Positions 45,219 through 53,323 of a stretch of 64,000 nt of DNA are shown here, in pieces. Origin of the DNA: Corallococcus coralloides DSM 2259 (lineage in GTDB: Bacteria > Myxococcota > Myxococcia > Myxococcales > Myxococcaceae); NCBI RefSeq assembly GCF_000255295.1, contig NC_017030.1, positions 2,294,001-2,358,000 on the forward strand. Reading direction: 5' to 3'. The position numbers were made by a program, and so were the translations under genes. The notes beneath the pieces were generated by a model, which did no database searches, was not told where the DNA came from, and saw nothing but the letters and a program-made list of their open reading frames with translations. Each line of letters begins with the position of its first letter. The first letter of the stretch is position 1.

Positions 45219-46784
45219 TTGCGCCGCTCGAGCCCCCTCACCGACATCCTCCCCCGCCTCGTCGTCCTCGTCCTGGCGCTCGCCTGTACCGGGGCCGCCC
45301 ATGCGCAGGCCCCCGAGTCCGAGCGCGCCTCGCTGCGCCTGCGCTACGGGCTGTCCTCCCGTCAGGGTGAGCAGGTGGATGTAGGGCCCGGGCTCACCTA
45401 CGGCGGGCTGACGCCGAACGACGTGGCGCTGACGTTGATGGGCTGGGCGGGCGAGTACCTGGGCGGCCAGGTGGATCTGCAGCGCGAGGCGTTCGAGTTG
45501 CGGGACGCGTCGTCGCGCGTGACGGGCGGCAGCCTGGTGCGCGGCTCGCTGGGGCCTCGGGGGCGCCTGTCGCTGGGGCCGGTGCGGCTGGAGCTGGGCG
45601 CGGGCTATGGCTTCGCGCAGCTGCCGCTGTTCGGCGGGTTCACCTATGCGCCGGTGTTGCAGCGGGGCGTGCGGCACGCGGCGCTGATTTCAGGCCGGGT
45701 GCTGGTGGCGCTGCCGGCGCGGCTCCAGTTGGAGGCGCGAGGCGAGGTGCCGCTGACGCTCTCCGCGCACGCGGCGGACGGGCTGAAGGCGTCGTCATCC
45801 GGCTACGTGGTGGGCGCGGCGCTGTCGTATCCGGTGGTGCACCGGGACGGCTGGACGGGGCGCGTGCTCCTGGACGTGCAGCAGGCCCACGACACGATGG
45901 AGCTGGAGGACAGCGGCCTGCGCTCCGAGCAGCGGATGCGCCGCATCGGCCTGGGCTTCGAGGTGGCGCTGGGCAGTGTGGGCCGGACGTCGCGGCCCGT
46001 GGGCCCGCGCCAGGCCTTCGTCGCGCTGAGCGTGGTGGACGCGGAGACGGGCGCACCGCTTCCGGGCGCGCACGTGCGAGTGCCCTCCTTGAAGACGCCG
46101 GGCACGAGCGAGGAGCTGGTCGCGGACGCGCAGGGCCAGCTGAGGGTGCTGCTCCCCGAGGGCGCGCAGTCCACGCAGGCCAGCGTGGCCGGCTATGACG
46201 ACGCAACGGCGGTCGCCACCGTCAGCGGTGATGCGGCGGAGAGCGCGCCGGTCCAGCTTCGCCTGAGCAAGAAGGCGCCGAAGACGGGCTCCCTCAAGCT
46301 GAAGGTGGTGCAGGGCAAGAACAGCGCGCCGGTTCCGGACGTGCAGGTGGTTTCGGGCACCGCGCAGCTGCGCACGGACAAGGCCGGCGAGGTGCTGCTG
46401 GAGGGGCTGGAGCCGGGGCCCGTGGCCATTGCGATGTCCGCGCCGGGCTTCCGTCCCACCGAAGAGGCCGCGGTGGTGGTGGCGGGGCAGACGTCGGAGC
46501 TGGTGGTGGTGCTGTCTCAGGACCGCAAGGGCGAGCAGGCCACGCTGGTGGGCCAGGTTCGCAGCGCGCGCAGCGGCCAGCCGCTGGTAGCGACAGTGAC
46601 GATTCCCCAGGCGAAGGTGCGCACGCGCACGGACAAGAGCGGCACCTTCACCGCGCGCGTCCGCGGCGGCACGTACCGCATCACCCTGTCCGCGCCCGGG
46701 CACGTGACCCAGACGAAGATGGTCACCGTGCGCGAAGGCGAGCAGGCGATTCTCAACGTTGATCTGTTCCCGAGGGGCCGGTGA
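45219..46784 (+). CDS. Outer-membrane barrel with carboxypeptidase-regulatory-like repeats
   Basis: About 521 residues if TTG 45219 is the start; the frame opens at TTG 45180 and no ATG or GTG precedes the signal peptide (LVVLVLALACTGAAHA). Residues to about 280 are barrel-like (LGPRGRLSLGPVRLELGAGY, GYVVGAALSYPVVHRDGWTG). Then come three Ig-like CarboxypepD_reg repeats (AFVALSVVDAETGAPLPGAH, LVGQVRSARSGQPLVATVTI). These resemble the cell-surface adaptors often paired with TonB-type machinery. It leads a three-gene plus-strand operon divergent from mglBA. Confidence 0.72.
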   Translation: MRRSSPLTDILPRLVVLVLALACTGAAHAQAPESERASLRLRYGLSSRQGEQVDVGPGLTYGGLTPNDVALTLMGWAGEYLGGQVDLQREAFELRDASSRVTGGSLVRGSLGPRGRLSLGPVRLELGAGYGFAQLPLFGGFTYAPVLQRGVRHAALISGRVLVALPARLQLEARGEVPLTLSAHAADGLKASSSGYVVGAALSYPVVHRDGWTGRVLLDVQQAHDTMELEDSGLRSEQRMRRIGLGFEVALGSVGRTSRPVGPRQAFVALSVVDAETGAPLPGAHVRVPSLKTPGTSEELVADAQGQLRVLLPEGAQSTQASVAGYDDATAVATVSGDAAESAPVQLRLSKKAPKTGSLKLKVVQGKNSAPVPDVQVVSGTAQLRTDKAGEVLLEGLEPGPVAIAMSAPGFRPTEEAAVVVAGQTSELVVVLSQDRKGEQATLVGQVRSARSGQPLVATVTIPQAKVRTRTDKSGTFTARVRGGTYRITLSAPGHVTQTKMVTVREGEQAILNVDLFPRGR

Positions 46785-46833
46785 GTCGCGCGGCAGTGCC
46801 GCGACGCGCCCGTCCGTCGTCGTCGAGGTTTCA

Positions 46834-48801
46834 GTGAGTCCTGTCCGCATCCTGGCGCTGTCGCTGCTCGTCCTCCTCTCCGGCTGCTCGGGGTGTGAAC
46901 GCGAGGAGGCGCCGAAGCCTCCGCCAGTGGTGGAGGTGGACGCGGGGGCCGTCGTCCCCATCGGCCGCCTGGAAGGGCTGTCCGGCGACGTGCGCCTGGA
47001 GCGCGGCGGCAAGGTGGGCCCGGCGGTGGAAGGGCCCCTGCTCGCGGGCGACGCGGTGGAGACCGGTGAGAGCGGCTCCGCGACGGTGCGCTTCCCGGGC
47101 GACCGGACGGTGGAGGTGGGCAGCGAGGGCCGGTTCGCGGTGGGCTCGGACGCGACGGGCATCGTGATGAAGGTGGAGCGCGGCATCGTGTTGTCGCGCG
47201 TGCCCGCGGGCGGGAAGGCCGACAGCGCGGGCTCCAAGGTGACGTTGAACATCCTCACCCCCTTCGGCCTCACCCGCGTGGGGCCGGATCCGTCGGAGGT
47301 GAAGGTCGCGGTGGCGGAGGACTCGGCGCGGGTGGAGGTGAAGCTGGGCGCCATCGAGCTGGTCTCCAAGGACGGCAAGACGCTGCGAGCGGCGCAGGGC
47401 GACGCGGTGGACCTGACCCGCGAGCGCGCGCAGGTGACGCCCGCGGCCCCGCGCGTGGTGGAGCTGGCGCCCATCCCGGTGACGGTGCGCGCGACCTCGG
47501 GCGTCGCGGAGGTGAAGGCGAAGGACACGGGCCGCTGGCGCAAGGTGCGCCGCGAGGGCGAGGTGCTGGCCTTTGGCGACGGTGTGCGGACGAAGGGCGG
47601 CGAGGCGGTGCTGTCCCTCAAGGACAGCGGCACGGTGCTGACGCTCGCTCCAGGCGCGGAGGCGGTGCTGGAGAGCGCGGGACAGCAGGGCACCGTCGAC
47701 GAGGCGCGCGTCAACCTGCTCCAGGGCCTGCTGGCCGTGCAGCTCGCCATGGGACGCGAGAGCCGCGTGGTGCTGCCGGAGATGACGGTGGAGTCCGGCG
47801 GTGGAGCGAGGCTGGAGATCCGCCGCACCGACGCCGGCATGCAGGTGGCGGCGCACACGGGCGACGTGACGCTGCGGCGGGGCGAGGCACGGCAGGAGCT
47901 GCGCGCGGGCGAGCGCGCCACGGTGGGCACGGACGGCAACGCCAAGGTGGAGCCGCTGGAGGAGGCGGTGGTCGCGGTGGGCCCGGGCGACGGCACGGAG
48001 GTCTACCACCGGGGCCTTTCGGAGGTCGCGCTCACCTGGGAGGGCGAGGGCGACGCGGTGGTGGAGGCGGCGCAGGACTCGGCCTTCAAGCGCCCGGTGC
48101 TCTGGGGGCGCGTGCACCGCGCTTCCGTCAACGTGTCCGCGCTGGCGAAGGGCACGCTGTACTGGCGGGCACGCAAGGAGGACGGCACGCAGGTGGCGGC
48201 GGGCAGCATCCGCTTCGCGCCGGAGTCCCCCACCAGCTCGCTGGCGCGCGTGCGCAACGTGGTGCCGGAGGGGCCGGAGAAGACGACCATCTTCTACCAG
48301 GACAAGCCCCCGGCGGTGACGTTCACCTACGGCGAGGAACCGCAGGCCCGTAGCTATCGCGTGGCGGTGTACAAGGCGGGCTCGCTGGCGACGCCGGTGG
48401 TGCAGCGCACGGTGTCGGAGCCGCGCGCGGCGCTGGAGGCGGGACAGCTGGGCGAGGGCAGCTACCTGTGGTCCGTCACGCCGCTGTCGCAGGCGGGCGC
48501 GGCCCTCAAGGGCGGGCGGATGAACAAGCTGGAGCTTGTCTATGACAACTCGGTGGTGGGGCTGGTGGTGGACAGCCCGCGCCAGGGGGGGCCGGCGGCG
48601 GAGAAGGTGCGGGCTTCGGGTGTGGCGCCCGTGGATGCCCGCCTGTCTATCAACGGACGGGCCGTGCCCTTGGACGCCAAGCACCGCTTCGATACATGGG
48701 TAGCCCCCATGGGAATGCCCCCCCTGCTGGTGTTTAAGATGACGCGTCCCGGTGCCCCGGACGTACTCACGGTGCGCACCCTGAAACCGCGAGGACCTTG
48801 A
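46834..48801 (+). CDS. FecR-domain lipoprotein
   Basis: 655 residues with a GTG start at 46834 that opens a clean lipoprotein signal (ALSLLVLLSGC). Two FecR-like domains are visible: GLSGDVRLERGGKVGPAVEG to GKTLRAAQGDAVDL, and again GVAEVKAKDTGRWRKVRREG to RQELRAGERATVGTD. The C-terminal third holds Ig-like strands (EVALTWEGEGDAVVEAAQDS, QARSYRVAVYKAGSL). No anti-sigma helix is present, so it is probably a periplasmic structural or sensing protein. The kinase gene starts 3 bp later. Confidence 0.82.
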   Translation: MSPVRILALSLLVLLSGCSGCEREEAPKPPPVVEVDAGAVVPIGRLEGLSGDVRLERGGKVGPAVEGPLLAGDAVETGESGSATVRFPGDRTVEVGSEGRFAVGSDATGIVMKVERGIVLSRVPAGGKADSAGSKVTLNILTPFGLTRVGPDPSEVKVAVAEDSARVEVKLGAIELVSKDGKTLRAAQGDAVDLTRERAQVTPAAPRVVELAPIPVTVRATSGVAEVKAKDTGRWRKVRREGEVLAFGDGVRTKGGEAVLSLKDSGTVLTLAPGAEAVLESAGQQGTVDEARVNLLQGLLAVQLAMGRESRVVLPEMTVESGGGARLEIRRTDAGMQVAAHTGDVTLRRGEARQELRAGERATVGTDGNAKVEPLEEAVVAVGPGDGTEVYHRGLSEVALTWEGEGDAVVEAAQDSAFKRPVLWGRVHRASVNVSALAKGTLYWRARKEDGTQVAAGSIRFAPESPTSSLARVRNVVPEGPEKTTIFYQDKPPAVTFTYGEEPQARSYRVAVYKAGSLATPVVQRTVSEPRAALEAGQLGEGSYLWSVTPLSQAGAALKGGRMNKLELVYDNSVVGLVVDSPRQGGPAAEKVRASGVAPVDARLSINGRAVPLDAKHRFDTWVAPMGMPPLLVFKMTRPGAPDVLTVRTLKPRGP

Positions 48802-48804
48802 GGG

Positions 48805-50694
48805 ATGGCACAGACCCACGTTCCCATTCCGGATCCCGCCGGCGCGTCCCCCGCGACGCTCCTCCAGCCCTACGGGCAGTACGTGCTCGTGCGCAAGCTG
48901 GCCGAGGGCGGCATGGCGGAGATCTTCCTCGCCAAGCTGCTGGGCGCGGACGGCTTCGAGCGCAACGTGGTGCTCAAGCGGATGCTGCCGACGCTGTCGG
49001 CCATCCCCGACTTCGTGGAGATGTTCCGCGATGAGGCGCGGCTGGCGGCGAAGCTGTCGCATCCGCACATCGTGCAGATCCACGAGCTGGGCTTCACGGA
49101 CGGCTGCTACTACATCTGCATGGAGTACCTCGCGGGCGAGGACTTCTCCACGACGCTGCGGCTCGCGGGCCGGCGCCGCCAGTACGTGCCGCTGCCGGTG
49201 GTGATGCGGGTGCTCATCGACGCGGCGCGAGGCCTGCACTTCGCGCACACCTTCACCAACGAGCAGGGCCAGCCGCTGCACGTGGTGCACCGGGACGTGT
49301 CGCCGTCCAACCTGTACGTGACGTACCAGGGCCAGGTGAAGGTGCTGGACTTCGGCATCGCCAAGGCCGAGTCGCGCCTGGTCCAGACGCGCACGGGCGT
49401 GGTGAAGGGCAAGTACATCTACATGGCGCCGGAGCAGGCGCAGGGGAAGGAGGTCGACCACCGCGCGGACGTCTTCTCCCTGGGGGTCAGCCTCTACGAG
49501 GCCGTCACGCACGTGCGGCCCTTCTCCCGCGAGAACGACCTGGCGGTGCTCAACGCGCTCTTGCAGGGCGAGTTCGAGAAGCCGCGCGCGCTGAGGCCGG
49601 ACCTGCCGGAGGGCCTGGAGGCCATCATCCTCAAGGCCATGGCGTTCAAGCCGGAGGACCGGTACGCGACGTCGGAAGAGTTCGCGGATGCGCTGGAGCG
49701 CTTCGCGGCGGAGTTCCAGGGTGGCGCCGCGAGCGCCCCGACGCTGGGCACGTTCCTGCGCAACCACTTCGGCGAGGAGCGCGTCACGGAGAAGACGCGC
49801 ATCCCCACGCTGGCCACGCTCACCGCCGCGCGTCCGACGGACCCCGAGTTCGCGGCGATTGCTTCGCCCGTCTCCGGCGCTGGGACGAACGCGTACGGGC
49901 CGCAGGTGTCCCGTCCGAGCAGCACGGGCGTGAGGGCGCTGACCTCTCAGAACAAGGCGGCCCCCGTGCAGGCGCAGGCGCTCGAGCCGGAGGTCGTGCC
50001 GAGCGCGCCTGTGGCGAAGCCCGCGTCCCGGCGCTGGCTCATGGGTGTGGTGGGTGGCCTGGGGCTGGTGGCCGCGGGCGTGGCGTTCGTCGTCGCGCGG
50101 CCCGGTGGCACCCCGGCGAACGTTCCGACTCCGCCTCCGGTACAGCAGGCCGTCGCGCCCGTGGCGAATGGGACTCCGGCGGGCACGCAGACTCCCGCGG
50201 TCGCGGCGCAGGGCACTCAGGGGCAGGGGACTCCGGCCCAGGGGCCTGAAGGCACTACGCCCGGAGAGATTCAGGGCACCGTGCAGGACGGCACGCCGGG
50301 CGGTGACGCGGTGGCAACGTCCGTCACGGATTCGCCCCATGGGGACGATGGGACGGAGGACACGTCCCACCGCAAGGTTGCGAAGAGGCCGGCGGCGAAG
50401 GAGCCCGTGTCGCTGGGCATCGACGACATCCAGCGCGTGGTGTCTGGCGGCCGCTCGAAAATCACGGGCTGCTTCGAGCGCTACAAGTCCGACCTGCCGG
50501 CGGCCTCGGGCGAGGTGCAGGTGGAGCTCACCATCGTATCGTCCGGCAAGGTGCGCGCGGGCACGCGCGGGCCGCTGGCGTCCACGCCGGTGGGCCGCTG
50601 CCTGGAGACGCAGGCCCAGAGCCTGCGCTTCCCGGTGCACCGCGACCAGGAGGTCACCGTGTTGATGCCGTTCTCATGGAAGGTGACGCAGTAG
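48805..50694 (+). CDS. Transmembrane Ser/Thr protein kinase with TonB_C-like tail
   Basis: 629 residues. Kinase motifs: glycine loop LAEGGMAEIF, Lys58 (VVLKRML), catalytic loop HRDVSPSN (162-169), DFG (182-184) and APE (208-210). The usual Lys of HRDLKPxN is Ser, a variant frequent in myxobacterial kinases. A membrane helix (411-431) leads to a Pro/Thr/Gly-rich periplasmic linker and a C-terminal domain (about 535-629) with RSKITGCFERYKSDLP and RCLETQAQSLRFPV, the same style as the C terminus of the GltG-like protein. Likely a sensor that reads envelope state through its tail. Activity on a substrate is inferred. Confidence 0.88.
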   Translation: MAQTHVPIPDPAGASPATLLQPYGQYVLVRKLAEGGMAEIFLAKLLGADGFERNVVLKRMLPTLSAIPDFVEMFRDEARLAAKLSHPHIVQIHELGFTDGCYYICMEYLAGEDFSTTLRLAGRRRQYVPLPVVMRVLIDAARGLHFAHTFTNEQGQPLHVVHRDVSPSNLYVTYQGQVKVLDFGIAKAESRLVQTRTGVVKGKYIYMAPEQAQGKEVDHRADVFSLGVSLYEAVTHVRPFSRENDLAVLNALLQGEFEKPRALRPDLPEGLEAIILKAMAFKPEDRYATSEEFADALERFAAEFQGGAASAPTLGTFLRNHFGEERVTEKTRIPTLATLTAARPTDPEFAAIASPVSGAGTNAYGPQVSRPSSTGVRALTSQNKAAPVQAQALEPEVVPSAPVAKPASRRWLMGVVGGLGLVAAGVAFVVARPGGTPANVPTPPPVQQAVAPVANGTPAGTQTPAVAAQGTQGQGTPAQGPEGTTPGEIQGTVQDGTPGGDAVATSVTDSPHGDDGTEDTSHRKVAKRPAAKEPVSLGIDDIQRVVSGGRSKITGCFERYKSDLPAASGEVQVELTIVSSGKVRAGTRGPLASTPVGRCLETQAQSLRFPVHRDQEVTVLMPFSWKVTQ

Positions 50695-50703
50695 CCAGCG
50701 CCG

Positions 50704-51297
50704 TCACAGGTCGCGGCGGGCGGACAGCGCCTTGGCGAGCGTGGCCTGGTCCGCGAACTCCAGGTCGCCGCCCATGGGCAGGCCCTGGGCGATGCGCGTC
50801 ACCCGCAGGCCCATCGGCTTGAGCAGGCGCGTGAGGTAGAGCGCGGTGGCCTCACCCTCGATGTCCGGGTTGGTGGCGAGGATGATCTCCTCCACCCGGC
50901 TGTCGTTGAGGCGATGCAGCAGCTCCTTGATGCGCAGTTGCTCCGGGCCCACGCCTTCCAGCGGGGACAGCACGCCGTGCAGCACGTGGTAGCGGCCCTT
51001 GAACTCGCGGGTGCGCTCCAGGGCCATCAGGTCGGAGTAGGTCTCCACCACGCACAGGGCGCGCTCGTCGCGGCGGTTGTCGCGACAGAAGCCGCACAGC
51101 TCCGAGTCGGTGAGGGAGAAACAGCGCACGCACAGGTGCACCTTCTCCTTCACCTCGCGGATGGCCTGCGAGAGGTCGACGGCGAACTCGCCCGGCGCCC
51201 GCAGGATGTGGAACGCGAGGCGCTGGGCGGTCTTCTCACCAATGCCCGGCAGCTTCGCGAGCTGGGCGACCAGGCGATTCAGCGGATCGGGGGTCAT
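50704..51297 (-). CDS. recR: Recombination mediator RecR
   Basis: 197 residues, the family length. HhH motif LAKLPGIGEKTAQRLAFHIL, zinc finger CVRCFSLTDSELCGFC (four Cys), then a Toprim domain (LCVVETYSDLMALERT, ILATNPDIEGEATALYLTRL). Loads RecA with RecF/RecO at gaps. Follows ybaB by 6 bp in the widespread dnaX-ybaB-recR order. It converges with the kinase gene; the gap is only 9 bp. Confidence 0.96.
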   Translation of the reverse strand: MTPDPLNRLVAQLAKLPGIGEKTAQRLAFHILRAPGEFAVDLSQAIREVKEKVHLCVRCFSLTDSELCGFCRDNRRDERALCVVETYSDLMALERTREFKGRYHVLHGVLSPLEGVGPEQLRIKELLHRLNDSRVEEIILATNPDIEGEATALYLTRLLKPMGLRVTRIAQGLPMGGDLEFADQATLAKALSARRDL

Positions 51298-51303
51298 CCG
51301 TCT

Positions 51304-51621
51304 TTAATTAATGCCGGGGATCTTCACGCCGCCGGAGATCTTCGCCAGCTCGGCGTTCATGTGCTGACGGCTGTTCGCCAGGGCAGCGTTCACGGCGGCG
51401 GTGACGAGGTCCTCGAGCATCCCCGGGTCGTTGGGATCGATGGCGCTCTTGTCGATCTTGATGCTGCGGATCTCCTGCACGCAGTTGGCGACGACCGTCA
51501 CGAGGCCCTCGCCGGACTTCGCCTCGACGGTCTCTTCCGCCAGCTGCTTCTTCCGCTCCTCGATCTTCTCGGTGAGCTTGTTCGCCTGCCGGATGAAGTA
51601 GTTCAGGTCGATGCCGGGCAT
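51304..51621 (-). CDS. ybaB: YbaB/EbfC nucleoid-associated protein
   Basis: 105 residues from ATG 51621 (MPGIDLNYFIRQANKLTEKI); an upstream in-frame extension is rejected as low complexity. The core GLVTVVANCVQEIRSIKIDK, DPNDPGMLEDLVTAAVNAAL is diagnostic. Binds DNA as a dimer. Sits between dnaX and recR as in most bacteria. Confidence 0.93.
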   Translation of the reverse strand: MPGIDLNYFIRQANKLTEKIEERKKQLAEETVEAKSGEGLVTVVANCVQEIRSIKIDKSAIDPNDPGMLEDLVTAAVNAALANSRQHMNAELAKISGGVKIPGIN

Positions 51622-51719
51622 GTGCTTCCTCGGTCCCCGGTCGTGGGAGCGCGGGGCCGCCATGGCGCCGCTCGGAGCAGGGACGTTGCCGCGCACCCTA
51701 GCGGGGCCGCGCGGCGTTG

Positions 51720-53323
51720 TCAGTCGTCAGGAGCGGCGGGGACGTCCGGGAGGTTGGCCGGTGGCCGCTCGGGCTCGTAGACCTGGATGTGCTCGATTTC
51801 GCCGCCCAGCATCTTGAGGATGGCCCGCACGGAGGCGTGGGAGCGCACCTTGCCCTCGGTGCTCTTCTCGTGGGTGTTGCGGGTCTGGGTGTCCACCTCG
51901 GAGAGGCTCAGCCCCATGCCGCCCGGGAGGGCGTCCTGGGTCTGGGGCACGTCCGTGATGGTGAGCTTCACGGCCCGGCCGAAGTGCGACGCGAGCGCCG
52001 CGTCCACGGTGGCCTTGCCCCCGGGTGACACCACGGCGGCCTTGTGGAAGGCGGCGGAGGGCGGGAAGCCCAGGACGATTTCGCCCGCCTTCATGGACTG
52101 GAGGCGGCCGTTGGCGAGCGCCGTGCCGTGGCGCACGGACGTGGACTTCACGGTCTCCACGGCGGCGCGCCAGCGCTCGGGCAGGGAGCGGTTGGGGTTG
52201 TCGCGGCTGGTGGCGACGGGCGCCATCGCGGGCGGTGGCTCGGGTTCCGGTGGTTCCGGTTCCGGGGCGGCGGGCTCCATGACGGGGATGCACTCGCCGG
52301 AGGCACAGCCTTCGGCGGAGCCCTCTTCCGGGAACATGCGCTCGTCCGCGTCCTCGTCGCCCTGGGGCGGAGGTTCGGGCGGAGCCACGGGCTCCGGCTT
52401 GCGCATGTTGGTGATGCGCACGGTGGGCGTGGCGGGTTCGGGCGCGCGAGCCGCGGGCGTGGGAACGGGAGCCGGGGGCTGGGCGCCGCCGTTGCGGAGG
52501 AAGGAGAGGGGACGGGCCGCGGATGGGGGCAGGCCGTCCATGACGACGCCCGGCGCCGGAGGGGGCTCCATCGCGGGGGCCGCGCCGCCGCCATTGCGCA
52601 GAAAGGACAGCGGGCGCGCGGCGGACGGAGACAGGTCGTCCATCACCACCGGCGAGGGAGGCACGGCGGCGGGAGAGGGAACGGGACCGCCCGCGCCACC
52701 GCCATTGCGAAGGAAGGAGAGGGGACGGGCCGCCGCGGGGGACAGGCCCTCCATCAGCGCGGCCGGCGGCGTCCGGGTGGCCACGGCGGATGCACCGGCT
52801 GGCTCACCGCGAGAGGGGAGCGCAGGCGCTTCGCTCGGAGCCCCGTGTGAGGCGGTGGCACCTGAGTGCGGGGATGCGCCGCGAGCCTCGAAAGGCTGCG
52901 GTGTCGGGCCCGTGCGCGTGGACGCGTCCTGCGCCCCGAAGGGACGGGGGCTCGCGCCTGCGTAGGCCGTGGGGCCCTGGGCCTCACGTGAATGCCCGTT
53001 GGAGGCCGGGTGCGCCGATGAGCCAGCTGCATCGAATGGCCGGACCGTCGCACCCGCGTGAGTGGACGGGCCCTGCGCATCCGTCGCTCGCGGCGTTGAT
53101 CCCGCATGCGCGGACGGACCCTGCGCTTCGAAGGGACGCGGCGGGGTTCCCGCGTGCGCGGATGGGCCCTGTGCATCGAACGGACGCGGCATGGCGCCCG
53201 TCTGCGCGGACGCACCCGGCCCTTCGACGGGACGCGCTGCCGCTACGGGCGCGCGGACTTCGGCCTGGACCTCAGACGCGAAAGTTCGCGGGACCGGAGC
53301 GACCTCCTGGCGCTCCGGTCGTG
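51720..53323 (-). CDS. dnaX: dnaX C-terminal part (tau-specific region), in the +1 frame
   Basis: This frame continues dnaX after about 53317-53323. It holds a long Ala/Pro-rich linker with eight 16-residue repeats, three copies of an SAARPLSFLRNGG motif, an acidic segment (PPPQGDEDADERMFPEEGS), and a tau-type C-terminal domain (LPERWRAAVETVKSTSVRHG, ANGRLQSMKAGEIVLGFPPS, VKLTITDVPQTQD). Third-position GC passes from the N-terminal frame to this one near 53317, so both are real coding sequence. Joining them needs a +1 (or -2) shift: sequencing error, mutation or programmed frameshifting. In E. coli tau is the full-length product and this region contacts DnaB and the polymerase. Confidence 0.75.
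52485..52745 (-). repeat. Three copies of an LSPSAARPLSFLRNGG motif in DnaX
   Basis: The motif recurs at codons spaced 37 and 34 apart (starting 52745, 52634 and 52532). The 13 residues AARPLSFLRNGG with flanks are almost invariant while the spacers are not, suggesting selection on a short peptide motif rather than DNA slippage. Confidence 0.75.
52845..53228 (-). repeat. Eight tandem 16-codon (48-bp) repeats in the DnaX linker
   Basis: Exact 16-residue spacing, unit pattern F(D/E)AQGPSAHAG(x)xPRP, with copies 2-4 closest and later copies degraded. The uniform register shows growth by unequal crossing-over or slippage in a tolerant, presumably disordered linker. Confidence 0.8.

Noticed and set aside
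46831..50640. Minus-strand frame of 1,269 codons opposite the FecR and kinase genes
   Set aside because: His/Arg/Ala-rich antisense frame; the plus strand holds the kinase and FecR motifs.
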